Shown here: one piece after another, positions 33,114 through 41,988 of the stretch
Position numbering within the stretch: the first letter of the stretch is position 1
Layout: each line of letters begins with the position of its first letter
From: an uncultured Coriobacteriaceae bacterium
Lineage (GTDB): Bacteria > Actinomycetota > Coriobacteriia > Coriobacteriales > Atopobiaceae
NCBI GenBank assembly: GCA_902779675.1
Contig: CACZCK010000009.1
Coordinates: forward strand, 1 to 64,000
Reading direction: 5' to 3'
DNA length: 64,000 nucleotides
Made by a program: the position numbers and the translations under genes
Notes under the pieces: generated by a model
What the model saw: the letters and a program-made list of their open reading frames with translations, nothing else
Told to the model about the DNA's origin: nothing
Databases searched by the model: none

Positions 33114-34010
33114 CTAGATGCGGCGCCTGCCGTGGCGGTGCAGGCGCACGGTGCTCAGGTCGATGTTGATACCCAGGATGATCTTGGCCAGCCACAGGAA
33201 GAAGACCAGCACCAGGATGGGGATGATGCACGAGGTGACGATCATCACCGCGAGGGCCTCGATGAAGTTGTTGAGCGAGTTGCGTGCGCCATCGGTGAGC
33301 TTGCCCAGCTCCTCGGGCATCCCGAGCAGGAACGACAGCGGGTTGCTCGAGTCCGTCGCCTGCCCGTCGTCGGCGGACTCCTCGATGGCCTCGGTGGTCT
33401 GTTCGGCGGTCTGGATGGTCTCCTGGATGGACGCCTCGTAGGTGTCCTCGATCATGCCCGAGACGAACACGCTCGCAGGCACGACGCAGAAGATGGCGAG
33501 CGCGAACAGCACCAGCTTGAAGGACAGGCGCGACAGCATGGCGCGGCCCACGGGATGGTTCCACAGGGCGAGCGCGCCCACCAGCAACGCGCATGCCACG
33601 GGTACCAGCACCTTGAACGAGGCGAAGCCCATGATGGTGAGCAGGTACTTCTCCAGGTAGATGGCGGCAAGCACCACCAGGAAGTCGGAGCTCAGGTCGA
33701 CGAGCTTCTCGGCGATGGGCGTGCCCGCGTCACCCGGCAGCAGCGAGATCGTCGCCGACGATGCCGTAGAGGCCCCGATGAGGCTCATGACCGTGTCCTT
33801 CTTCTGGTCGAGCACGGAAACCGTCTTGGCAAAGGTCTCGGGCTTCGAGAAGAACGACCCCACCACGAAGAACGAGAGCAGCCCGACGGCGATGGCCGCA
33901 ACGATGCCCGCGATGCGCAGGCGGCTTGCCGTCTGGGGGTTCATGGGTTCGTTGTGGGCGGGTCCGTCCAGATACGCCTGCCCATCCGTCCGCGTCAGCT
34001 CATCAGCCAT
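33114..34010 (-). CDS. multi-pass membrane protein of unknown family
   Basis: 298 residues; the start is the ATG after ATGGAGG. A hydrophilic N-terminus (~30 residues) is followed by a membrane segment (LRIAGIVAAIAVGLLSFFVV), a ~60-residue loop with DTVMSLIGAS, three more segments (FLVVLAAIYLEKYLLTIMGF, VLVPVACALLVGALALW, FKLVLFALAIFCVVPASVFV), an acidic loop rich in Glu/Thr, a last segment (MIVTSCIIPILVLVFFLWLA) and a basic end RLHRHGRRRI. Function is unknown. It is divergent from the TIR protein gene, 256 bp apart. Confidence 0.7.
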   Translation of the reverse strand: MADELTRTDGQAYLDGPAHNEPMNPQTASRLRIAGIVAAIAVGLLSFFVVGSFFSKPETFAKTVSVLDQKKDTVMSLIGASTASSATISLLPGDAGTPIAEKLVDLSSDFLVVLAAIYLEKYLLTIMGFASFKVLVPVACALLVGALALWNHPVGRAMLSRLSFKLVLFALAIFCVVPASVFVSGMIEDTYEASIQETIQTAEQTTEAIEESADDGQATDSSNPLSFLLGMPEELGKLTDGARNSLNNFIEALAVMIVTSCIIPILVLVFFLWLAKIILGINIDLSTVRLHRHGRRRI

Positions 34011-34266
34011 CGTAGACCTCCATGTCGCATCGCCGAGTCGACTCCCCCTCATTCTATCGCGCGGCCGCAGGCGATGCGCGCAGGGCCGCACGTCCGCACC
34101 CAACGGCTTATTCGCCTTGTCGGCGGCGCCTCGCACCGCCGTGCGTCGCAGGCGCGTCTGGCCGTGCGGACATCGCGCGTGGGCCTCCGATACAATTGAT
34201 GTCTGATGTGGGCCACCCATGCCCAGACCCACACGACCGTCCATCCCGCTGCGATGGGAGTCCCTC

Positions 34267-37200
34267 ATGAACTGCCCCAACTGCGGACACGCCATCATCG
34301 AGGAAGCGGCCTTCTGCCCCTGGTGCGACCAGCCCGTTCCCGGCGCCCCCAGCTACGACGACTACGTCTACGAGGCCTTCATCAGCTATCGCCACCTGCC
34401 GCACGACCACGAGGTGGCCGTGCGCCTGCAGCGCGCGATCGAGGGCTTCCGCATCCCCAAGGCCCTGCGCACGGACCCGGACAGGAAGCGTCTGGGCAAG
34501 CTCTTCCGCGACGAGGACGAGCTGCCCATTGCCAGCTCGCTCCCCGACCAGATCGGCGAGGCCCTCAAGCGCTCGCGGACGCTCATAGTGATATGCAGCC
34601 GGCAGACGCGTGCGAGCCAGTGGGTGCAGCGCGAGGTCGAGCTCTACGCCTCCTACCATGGACGCAGCCGCATCCGCATCGCCCTTGTCGAGGGCGAGCC
34701 CGACGAGAGCTTCCCGCCGCTGCTGATGACCAAGACCGTCGTCGCCGACGATGGCACCTCCACGCTCGTCGAGGAGGAGCCCCTCGCGGCGGACTTCCGC
34801 GACCTCTCGCGCAAGCACTTCGATACCGAGCGGCTGCGCCTCGTGGCATCCATCATCGGCTGTGGCTACGACGACCTGCGCCAGCGCATGCGTGCGCGCA
34901 GACAGCGCGTCGCCCTTGCGGTCGCGTCGGCAGTGTCCGCACTCTCGGTGTCGTTCGGGTCGTTCGCCCTCTGGCAGCGCGCGCAGATCCGCCAGAACTA
35001 TCGTCTGGCGCAGATCAACGAGTCCGAGCTGCTGGCCGAGGAGGCAAACGAGCTGATCGACCAGGGCGACCGCTATCAGGCGGTGGCGGTGAGCCTTTCC
35101 GCGCTCCCCCAAACCGCCGACGCGACCGATCGTCCCTACGTCCCCGCAGCGCAGATGGCCCTGGAACGGGCGCTGAACATCTACCCCAACAGGGTCGACA
35201 ACTTCTACTGGACGACCGACTTCTCGCTGGGCGGACTCGAGAGGGCTGGCGCCGCCTATGGTTCCGACGGCTCGATCGCAGCCTGCGATGCCGAGGGTGC
35301 CATCCACGTGTTCGACCGCGACGGATACGAGACGGGCGCCATAGCCGCGCAGGCCGCTCCGCGGGTCGCGGGCGAGGGCACGGCCTACACCCACACGCCA
35401 CTGCTGCACTTTGCGGACAAGGGTCTGCTGTGCGTGGGCGTCGAGACGGTCGCGCTCTATGACCTCGAGACCCTGGAGCAGGTCTGGTCCCTCGACCTCC
35501 AGGGATGCACGCCAAGCTCCGCCTTTGCAGCGAGCGCCGACGACTCGCTCTTCACGTTGACGGTCCAGGGCGAGAAGGCCGACGCCAGGCGCACGGTCGT
35601 CATGCGTACCGAGGATGGCTCGGTCGTCGACGAATTCTCCTACGACGGCCATAGCCGGCCTGCGGATGTCCTGAGCCTCGAGAATCCCTGTGCCGCCTTC
35701 TCTGACGATGGGTCGAGGCTTGCCGTCGGCGTCGACGGATACGTCTATGCGATCGACCGTTCGACGGGTGACGTCAGACAGACGAAGCTCGCCCAAGACG
35801 AGGCGGTCGCGCTGCAGTTTTTGGGCGACGACCTCCTCGCGCTTTCGGAGCAGACGCTGGGGGCAGACACGTCCGCACTCGTGCAGCAGGCAACGGTGCA
35901 GCGACTGGGCCCATCCCTGGAGGAGATCTGGTCGCACACCACCCAAGAGTCGGTCTCGGTGAGCGCCGACGGGTCGTATCTCGCGTCGCGGGCGGGATTC
36001 TACGGGTCGTTCCCCGACGGTGAGGGCGATGGCGACCAGGAGTTCGTGCTCCTTCGCAGCGCCATAGTGGCCCTCGACGCGCAGACGGGGACGGAGACCT
36101 ACAGATACGAGCCAAAGGAGCCCATCCTCGACTGCATGGGCATCGGCGACTCGTACTATCTCGCCACAACCGCGGGAAACGTGGTCTTCCACTGCGTCGA
36201 CGAGTCCGTCTCCACATGGAACTCCTTCAACGCGAACCTCGGAGAGGCGACGGCCGCCCACTTCCATGTGTATCAGGGCGGCATATCGCTCGTGCTCTGG
36301 AATGCGGATCCGAGCAGATGCCGCGTGTACGACTTTGGCGGGATGGGCATTCTTGCCAGCGAGCGATATGCCCTGGAGACCTACGAGACGACGACCGAAA
36401 CCACTCCCGTCTGGTCGCAGAACGCCCTGCTCACCACCGAGGGGATCAGCCTGCTTGACCAGGAGACCCTCGAGACGACGCGCGTGGTCCCCCTCGACGA
36501 GATCGCCCCCCTGTCGGATGCGGACCATCTGGGCATGTATCGTGCGGGCAACGGGTCGCTCTACGCCTACTCCCCCGTTCGGCAGGCTGGCAAGACCTCC
36601 AGCCTCGTCTATGCCCTCTCACCGGAGGGTGCCGAACAGGACGGCTCCTTCACCCTTGACGGCATGGCGCTCGACCCGAGCGACCCCACCGCTCTCAAGG
36701 AGTACGAGGCGACGGATGGCACGACCGTCCTGCTTGCCCACGACCAGCAGAGCGTCTGCCTTCTGGACCCCTCCACGGGAGAGATGCTCTGTCAGATCGC
36801 GTGCGACGAGCCCGTCAACGACTGCTGGTACGCGCAAGGGAAGATCGTCGTGAGCCATGGGTACGCGAAGATCAACCATGCCGCCGCCCAGCTCCTCCTT
36901 GGCCGCATGGACTATCTGTCGAGCACCACTGCCGGCGTCCGGCTGAAGACGTACCGCGCCTCCGACGGAAGCGAGCTCGAGTCGCTCTGGGATGGCGCAC
37001 AGCCTTGGGACGGCCTGCGCTCGTGCACATCGATCGACAGCACGGGCACGCGTCTCGCGATCGCCTGCACCGACGGCTCCGTGCGCCTCTACGACGTCGA
37101 GCACGACAATCTCGTCTGGGAATCCGCAAAGGTCGAGAACGGCTTCCAGTGCGTCTACGTCGACGGGACGACGGGCAACGTCCTCATGCAGGATCGCGCG

Positions 37201-37584
37201 GGTTACCTCATCCTGCTCTCGGGAGCTGACGGCACCCCGCTCAAGACCTCATCGCTCACCGTGGAGGGCATCAGCTCGGTGAGCGCCACGCAAGACGGCA
37301 GCCTCGTGCAGGCCACCTACCGCCGCCAGGATGTCTTCGAGAGCAACGGCCTCATCGTCATCTCCCTGGACCCGGACAGCTTCGGGCCGGTAAGCGAGAT
37401 CCCGCTCGGACTCTTCCGCAACGCAAGCGGGACGCGTGTCGCGCTGCGCAACGAGTTCCACAACCGTTCCGTGCTCGTCTGCCCCTGCCTCTCGCTCGAG
37501 CAGCTCATCGGCATCGCGAACGCGACGGTCGAGTATCACCCCATAAACGACTACGAGAGCCTGATATATCGTCTGGGAGGCTAG
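34267..37584 (+). CDS. zinc-ribbon/TIR/transmembrane/beta-propeller protein
   Basis: 1105 residues from the ATG after GGGAG. Domains in order: zinc ribbon (residues 1-23, CPNCGH and CPWCDQ), TIR domain (34-200: YEAFISYRHLPHDHEVAVRL, then SRTLIVICSRQTRASQWVQR with Glu123 in the position of the catalytic NADase Glu), one membrane helix (~215-236), a helical linker, then ~850 residues of WD40/PQQ-like beta-propeller strands (ACDAEGAIHVFDRDGYETGA, AIACTDGSVRLYDVEHDNLV, LAVGVDGYVYAIDRSTGDVR). The propeller would be outside, the TIR inside the cell, suggesting a sensor-effector. No partner gene is adjacent. Confidence 0.85.
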   Translation: MNCPNCGHAIIEEAAFCPWCDQPVPGAPSYDDYVYEAFISYRHLPHDHEVAVRLQRAIEGFRIPKALRTDPDRKRLGKLFRDEDELPIASSLPDQIGEALKRSRTLIVICSRQTRASQWVQREVELYASYHGRSRIRIALVEGEPDESFPPLLMTKTVVADDGTSTLVEEEPLAADFRDLSRKHFDTERLRLVASIIGCGYDDLRQRMRARRQRVALAVASAVSALSVSFGSFALWQRAQIRQNYRLAQINESELLAEEANELIDQGDRYQAVAVSLSALPQTADATDRPYVPAAQMALERALNIYPNRVDNFYWTTDFSLGGLERAGAAYGSDGSIAACDAEGAIHVFDRDGYETGAIAAQAAPRVAGEGTAYTHTPLLHFADKGLLCVGVETVALYDLETLEQVWSLDLQGCTPSSAFAASADDSLFTLTVQGEKADARRTVVMRTEDGSVVDEFSYDGHSRPADVLSLENPCAAFSDDGSRLAVGVDGYVYAIDRSTGDVRQTKLAQDEAVALQFLGDDLLALSEQTLGADTSALVQQATVQRLGPSLEEIWSHTTQESVSVSADGSYLASRAGFYGSFPDGEGDGDQEFVLLRSAIVALDAQTGTETYRYEPKEPILDCMGIGDSYYLATTAGNVVFHCVDESVSTWNSFNANLGEATAAHFHVYQGGISLVLWNADPSRCRVYDFGGMGILASERYALETYETTTETTPVWSQNALLTTEGISLLDQETLETTRVVPLDEIAPLSDADHLGMYRAGNGSLYAYSPVRQAGKTSSLVYALSPEGAEQDGSFTLDGMALDPSDPTALKEYEATDGTTVLLAHDQQSVCLLDPSTGEMLCQIACDEPVNDCWYAQGKIVVSHGYAKINHAAAQLLLGRMDYLSSTTAGVRLKTYRASDGSELESLWDGAQPWDGLRSCTSIDSTGTRLAIACTDGSVRLYDVEHDNLVWESAKVENGFQCVYVDGTTGNVLMQDRAGYLILLSGADGTPLKTSSLTVEGISSVSATQDGSLVQATYRRQDVFESNGLIVISLDPDSFGPVSEIPLGLFRNASGTRVALRNEFHNRSVLVCPCLSLEQLIGIANATVEYHPINDYESLIYRLGG

Positions 37585-37628
37585 GCCGAACGACACGAGA
37601 GGCCGAGCGACGAGATAACCCCTGGACC

Positions 37629-38567
37629 TTACAGCAGCTTGCGCTTGCGCAGCAGCAGCGCCAGCGCGATGCAGGCGCCCAGCGTGATGAAGTTGATGAT
37701 GGCAAAACCGTGGGCCGCGTCGGCCAGCGGCATCCACTGCCCTGCCACGTTCATGCCATACGCGCCGCTGATCACCGTGGGAATGGACAGAATGATGGTC
37801 ACCGAGGTCAGGCGCTCCATCACACTGTTGAGGCGCGAGTCCATGAGCGTGGACACCAACTCACGCGTGCCGTCGATGATCTCGCGATAAATCTGGGCCA
37901 TCTCGATGGCCTGCTGGTTCTCGACGATTGCGTCGTCGAGGATGTCGCGGTCCTCGGCCTGGTTGAGATGGCCGTAGCGCGTGAGGCGGTTGAGCACGTT
38001 GGCGTTGCCGCGCAAAGACGTGGTGAAGTAGACCAGCGTCGACTCCAGCTCGTGCAGGCGAATGAGGTCTGCCTCGCCCTCCACGTTCTCGATGCGCTCC
38101 TCGAACTCGGTGCGCGTGCGATCGATACCGGCCAGCACCTGCTGGTAGCGCAGGGCGATGCGCAGCATGATGCGGTACACGAAGGCAAGGCGGTTGCTGG
38201 TGTCGACGTCGCGGATGCGCGTGTCGTGGAACGACCTCAGCACCGACGTCTCCTCGGAGCACACCGTGAGCACGTTGTCCTGGGTGAGGATGATGCCCAG
38301 CGGGATGGTGTTGTAGGTCTGCTCGTGGTGGCGCTCCTCGCGCGCGGGTATGTCCACGACGATAAGGGTGTAGTCGTCCTCGGTCTGTACGCGCGCCTTC
38401 TCCTCTGGGTCGATGGCGGCAAGCAGGTCGTCCTCGTCGATGCCCAAGGCTTGGGCTATCTGCACGGTCTCCTCCGAGGTGGGGCTGGTCAGCTCGATCC
38501 ATGCTCCCGGAACGATTTGGTCTTGGCGACGCATCTCGCGTCCGTATGAGCGGTACACCTCGATCAT
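37629..38567 (-). CDS. corA: CorA-family magnesium/divalent-cation transporter
   Basis: 312 residues. The long cytoplasmic alpha/beta-helical funnel is followed by two C-terminal membrane helices with the selectivity motif GMN in GAYGMNVAG. The region SRLNSVMERLTSVTIILSIP leads into TM1. The N-terminus has the CorA/ZntB-like ITDEPT-type strand WIELTSPTSEETVQIAQ. It transports Mg2+ (Co2+, Ni2+). AAGGGGG precedes the start. Converges with the TIR gene. Confidence 0.94.
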   Translation of the reverse strand: MIEVYRSYGREMRRQDQIVPGAWIELTSPTSEETVQIAQALGIDEDDLLAAIDPEEKARVQTEDDYTLIVVDIPAREERHHEQTYNTIPLGIILTQDNVLTVCSEETSVLRSFHDTRIRDVDTSNRLAFVYRIMLRIALRYQQVLAGIDRTRTEFEERIENVEGEADLIRLHELESTLVYFTTSLRGNANVLNRLTRYGHLNQAEDRDILDDAIVENQQAIEMAQIYREIIDGTRELVSTLMDSRLNSVMERLTSVTIILSIPTVISGAYGMNVAGQWMPLADAAHGFAIINFITLGACIALALLLRKRKLL

Positions 38568-38628
38568 CTGGCCCCCTTTCGTGTAGCGCCTATCCTACTC
38601 CTCTTGAGCGCGGCCGCTCCCCGAGCAA

Positions 38629-38649
38629 TTGACATGGAATCGTTCCCGC
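38629..38649 (+). promoter_or_regulatory. promoter -35 and sucrose-type operator before GH32 gene
   Basis: TTGACA (38629-38634) is directly followed by TGGAATCGTTCCCGC (38635-38649), a match to the site consensus shared by the locus. The operator sits against the -35 box and is expected to be LacI-type repressor bound. Confidence 0.55.
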
Positions 38650-38761
38650 ACCGCCTGCGACGCCGCCGCAAGGAATATCCTCAACGTGTATGCATCTGGC
38701 GCCACGGCATCCTCGCGGCGCACGACCGGCACGACGCTCCTCTAGAGAGGAAGGCTCATTC

Positions 38762-40258
38762 ATGCCCAACAAGAGCTGGGAGGTTGGCTTCCACCTCCGT
38801 TCGCCTCGCAACTGGCTCAACGACCCCAACGGCCTGTGCCAGTTCCGCGGGCAGTATCATTTCTTCTACCAGTACGACCACGACTGGCCGACGGTCGACC
38901 AGAAGGCCTGGGGCCTCTACACCTCGCCCGACCTGGTGCACTGGAGCTACCAGGGCGTGCCGCTGCAGCCCTCCATCGCCGAGGACCGTCACGGTGTCTT
39001 TAGCGGCTCCGCCTTCGTGGAGCGCGGGGCGGCACCCGACGGTGGCGACGCGCTGCGCCTGTACTACACCGGCAACGTGGTCTCGCCGGTGCTCGGACAC
39101 AGCCCCAAGGACTTCGATTACGTCTACGCGGGCCGCGAGCAGAACACCATCACCTGCCTGGCCACCCACCCCGAGGGCTCGCCTGACGGCTTCCTCGAGC
39201 TCGGGCCGCGCCAGGTGCTGCTGCGCAACAGCGACTATCCCGAGGAGTGCACCTGCCACGTGCGCGACCCCAAGGTCTGGGAGCAGGACGGCAGCCGCTG
39301 GATGCTGCTGGGCGGACGCCACATCGACAACCGCGGCATGTGCCTGCTCTACGAGTCTGCCCCCGACGACGGCATCAACTGGACCTTCCGGCACTTTGTG
39401 GACTCCGAGTACGCCTTTGGCTTCGTGTGGGAGTGCCCCAACATCGTGCGTCTGGACGGGCACGAGTACCTGGCCATCTCACCGCAGGGTCTGCCACGCC
39501 TGCAGGACCGCTGGTTCAACCGCTGGACGCCCGGCTACTTCGAGCTGCCCCAGGGCCAGCGCCTCATCGACACGCTAGTCGTCGACGAGCGCTTCTTTGT
39601 GCAGTGGGACTTTGGCCACGACTTCTATGCCCCGCAGACCTTCGTGGACGACGCCGGCCGCACGATTCTGGTGGGCTGGATGGGCACCTTCGACGACAAC
39701 TACACCAGCGTGCCCGACGGACTCGACTGGTGGCACTGCATGACCGTGCCGCGCATGCTCGCCCGCCGCAGCGACGGCCGCATCCTGCAGACGCCTGCCC
39801 CTGAGCTCGAGGAGCTGCGCGGCGAAGCGCAGGAGCTCGGCGCCCAAGCCACCGTTGCCGGACGTCTGGCCGACATCGCGCTCACAGACATCCAGGGAGA
39901 AGGCGCGCTGACCCTCGACGACAGCCTCCAGATCTTCTATGAGGGCGGGCGCCTGGGCATCCGCTATCTCGACGAGACATCCGCCGCCGGTCGCAAGGAC
40001 CGTTCCATCCCACTCGACGCGCTCTGTGACCTGCGCGTACTGGTGGACGGCTCGGCCGTGGAGATCTTTGCCAACGGCGGTGCCGAGACCTTCGCCTCGC
40101 GCTGGTTTGGCCCCGAGAAGGCCGAGCTCGACGTAAGCTGCAGCCTGGCCGCAACGGGTACCGTCTGGCCCATGCGCGACACCATGGCCCAGATGTACGC
40201 CACCGCCGAAGCCCCGGTCATCGACTTCGTGGGCTGGAACGAGGCCTTCGGCAAGTAG
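38762..40258 (+). CDS. GH32 sucrose-6-phosphate hydrolase/fructanase
   Basis: 498 residues; the ATG follows AGAGGAAGG. The GH32 signatures are all present: WLNDPNG (residues 18-24, nucleophile Asp21), FSGSAF, RDPK near residue 167 (transition-state stabiliser) and the EC motif in VWECPNIV (acid/base Glu near 224), with a C-terminal beta sandwich (LRVLVDGSAVEIFANGG). It cleaves sucrose-6-phosphate, delivered by the PTS, into glucose-6-phosphate and fructose. No signal peptide, so cytoplasmic. First gene of the sucrose locus. Confidence 0.93.
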   Translation: MPNKSWEVGFHLRSPRNWLNDPNGLCQFRGQYHFFYQYDHDWPTVDQKAWGLYTSPDLVHWSYQGVPLQPSIAEDRHGVFSGSAFVERGAAPDGGDALRLYYTGNVVSPVLGHSPKDFDYVYAGREQNTITCLATHPEGSPDGFLELGPRQVLLRNSDYPEECTCHVRDPKVWEQDGSRWMLLGGRHIDNRGMCLLYESAPDDGINWTFRHFVDSEYAFGFVWECPNIVRLDGHEYLAISPQGLPRLQDRWFNRWTPGYFELPQGQRLIDTLVVDERFFVQWDFGHDFYAPQTFVDDAGRTILVGWMGTFDDNYTSVPDGLDWWHCMTVPRMLARRSDGRILQTPAPELEELRGEAQELGAQATVAGRLADIALTDIQGEGALTLDDSLQIFYEGGRLGIRYLDETSAAGRKDRSIPLDALCDLRVLVDGSAVEIFANGGAETFASRWFGPEKAELDVSCSLAATGTVWPMRDTMAQMYATAEAPVIDFVGWNEAFGK

Positions 40259-40280
40259 GAACAAGGGAGAGTCGGACAAC

Positions 40281-40356
40281 GGGGACGGTTCCCGCTGTCC
40301 GAAAACGAGAGACACCCCGTCACCATCAACCCGTTCGACCGCGGAGAACCGTCCCC
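40281..40356. repeat. REP-like inverted repeat GGGGACGGTTC / GAACCGTCCCC
   Basis: Eleven-base arms at 40281-40291 and 40346-40356, overlapped by a second pairing CGGACA/TGTCCG around the left arm, in the 126-bp gap between GH32 and gtfA. The GGGGACGGTTC core resembles REP-type elements known near RAYT transposases in other bacteria; no such transposase gene is in this window. Confidence 0.55.
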
Positions 40357-40384
40357 GACGATCGGAACGAAAGGAGCACACCAC

Positions 40385-41806
40385 ATGAAGCTTTCCAACA
40401 AGTGCATGCTCATCACCTACGCCGACAGCCTCGGCGAGAACCTCAAGGACCTCAAGGAGGTGCTCGACACCCATCTGGACAAGGCAGTGGGTGGTGTGCA
40501 CATCCTGCCGTTCTTCCCCAGCTCGGCCGACCGCGGCTTTGCCCCCATGCGCTACGACATCGTGGACCCCGACTTCGGCGACTGGGAAGACGTCAAGGCC
40601 ATCGGCGATGACCGCTACCTGATGTTCGACTTCATGATCAACCACATCTCGCGCCAGTCCCCCTACTTCCAGGACTTCCTGGCCAAGAAGGACGACAGCG
40701 AGTTTGCCGACTTCTTTATCCGCTACAAGGACTTCTGGGCGGCCGAGGGCGGCTTCCCCACCGACGAGCAGGTGGACGCCATCTACAAGCGCAAGCCGCG
40801 CGCACCCTACGTCGAGGCCGAGTTCGCCGACGGCACCACCGAGAAGGTCTGGTGCACCTTTGGCGAGGAGCAGATCGACATCAACGTCAAGAGCGAGCGC
40901 GCCCAGCGCTTCTTCCGCGAGACGCTCGAAAACATGGCCGCCAACGGCGCCTCCATCATCCGTCTGGACGCCTTTGCCTATGCCTGCAAGCGCGCAGGTG
41001 GCAGCTGCTTCTTCGAGCAGCCCGACACGAGCAACCTGCTCGACGCCATGCAGGACGTGCTGGGCGCCGACATCATGGTCCTGCCCGAGATCCACGAGCA
41101 CTACACCATGCAGTTCAAGGTGAGCGAGATGGGCTACTGGGTCTACGACTTCGCGCTGCCGGTGCTGACGCTGCACGCCCTGTACTCCGGCGACGGCCAG
41201 TACCTCAAGCGCTGGCTGGACATGAGCCCCAAGCACCAGTTCACCACGCTCGACACCCACGACGGCCTGGGCATCGTGGACGTCAAGGACCTGCTGCCCG
41301 ACGACCAGACCGACTGGGTCAAGGAGAAGATGTTCTCCGAGGGCGCCAACGTCAAGAAGATCTACAACACCGAGGCCTACAACAACCTGGACATCTACCA
41401 GGTCAACACCACCTACTACAGCGCGCTGGGCAACGACGACGCGGCCTACGACCTGGCCCGTGCCATCCAGATGTTTGCCAAGGGCATCCCCATGGTCTAC
41501 TACGTGGGCCTGCTCGCCGGCAAGAACGACCTCGAGCTGCTCGAGTCCACCAAGGAGGGGCGCAACATCAACCGCCACTACTACAGCAAGGCCGAGATCG
41601 CCGGCGAGGTCGAGCGCCCGGTGGTCAAGGAGCTGCTGCGACTCATGGAGCTGCGCAACACGCACCCCGCCTTCGACATCGAGGGCGAGCTCGAGGTCAC
41701 CTGCGGCGAGGACGGCTCGTTCAGCATGCGCCGCACCTCCGGTGACGCCTGGGCACAGCTCGACGCCAACCTGAAGGACCACACCTACGAGGTCACCTGC
41801 TCGTAG
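40385..41806 (+). CDS. gtfA: sucrose phosphorylase (GH13_18)
   Basis: 473 residues. (beta/alpha)8 barrel with ITYADSLGENLKDL at the N-terminus; nucleophile Asp195 in IIRLDAFAY, acid/base Glu235 in VLPEIHEHY and a third Asp in TTLDTHDGLGIVDV. The length and motifs fit the Bifidobacterium-type enzyme. It converts sucrose plus phosphate to alpha-glucose-1-phosphate and fructose. Preceded by AAAGGAG and only 126 bp from the GH32 gene; together they give two routes for internal sucrose or its phosphate. Confidence 0.95.
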   Translation: MKLSNKCMLITYADSLGENLKDLKEVLDTHLDKAVGGVHILPFFPSSADRGFAPMRYDIVDPDFGDWEDVKAIGDDRYLMFDFMINHISRQSPYFQDFLAKKDDSEFADFFIRYKDFWAAEGGFPTDEQVDAIYKRKPRAPYVEAEFADGTTEKVWCTFGEEQIDINVKSERAQRFFRETLENMAANGASIIRLDAFAYACKRAGGSCFFEQPDTSNLLDAMQDVLGADIMVLPEIHEHYTMQFKVSEMGYWVYDFALPVLTLHALYSGDGQYLKRWLDMSPKHQFTTLDTHDGLGIVDVKDLLPDDQTDWVKEKMFSEGANVKKIYNTEAYNNLDIYQVNTTYYSALGNDDAAYDLARAIQMFAKGIPMVYYVGLLAGKNDLELLESTKEGRNINRHYYSKAEIAGEVERPVVKELLRLMELRNTHPAFDIEGELEVTCGEDGSFSMRRTSGDAWAQLDANLKDHTYEVTCS

Positions 41807-41821
41807 GACATTCGGCAATGA

Positions 41822-41858
41822 GCGCGCGGTGGGGGGTCACAAAAGCTCCACCGCGCGC
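41822..41858. terminator. hairpin after gtfA
   Basis: GCGCGCGGTGG and CCACCGCGCGC pair across a 15-nt loop just after the gtfA stop. There is no T tract, but the strong stem marks the transcript end ahead of the first LacI gene. Confidence 0.6.
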
Positions 41859-41864
41859 CTCAGG

Positions 41865-41879
41865 TGGAATCGTTCTCAC
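41865..41879 (+). promoter_or_regulatory. operator upstream of first LacI gene
   Basis: TGGAATCGTTCTCAC, one base different from the site ahead of the fructokinase gene (TGGAATCGTTTTCAC). It lies about 110 bp before the LacI start, suggesting autoregulation or cross-regulation. Confidence 0.6.
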
Positions 41880-41988
41880 TACCGCACGCATATCTAGCAG
41901 GCATTTTTCTCGATTCATTAGCGGTGGCACTGAGTCTCGCGCTTACGATGGAGAGGAGGGGATTCTTATCAATAACGGATCGGGCAAC

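Noticed and set aside
34108..36528. 806-codon minus-strand frame opposite the TIR protein
   Set aside because: Shadow of the plus-strand gene; composition typical of antisense to high-GC coding DNA.
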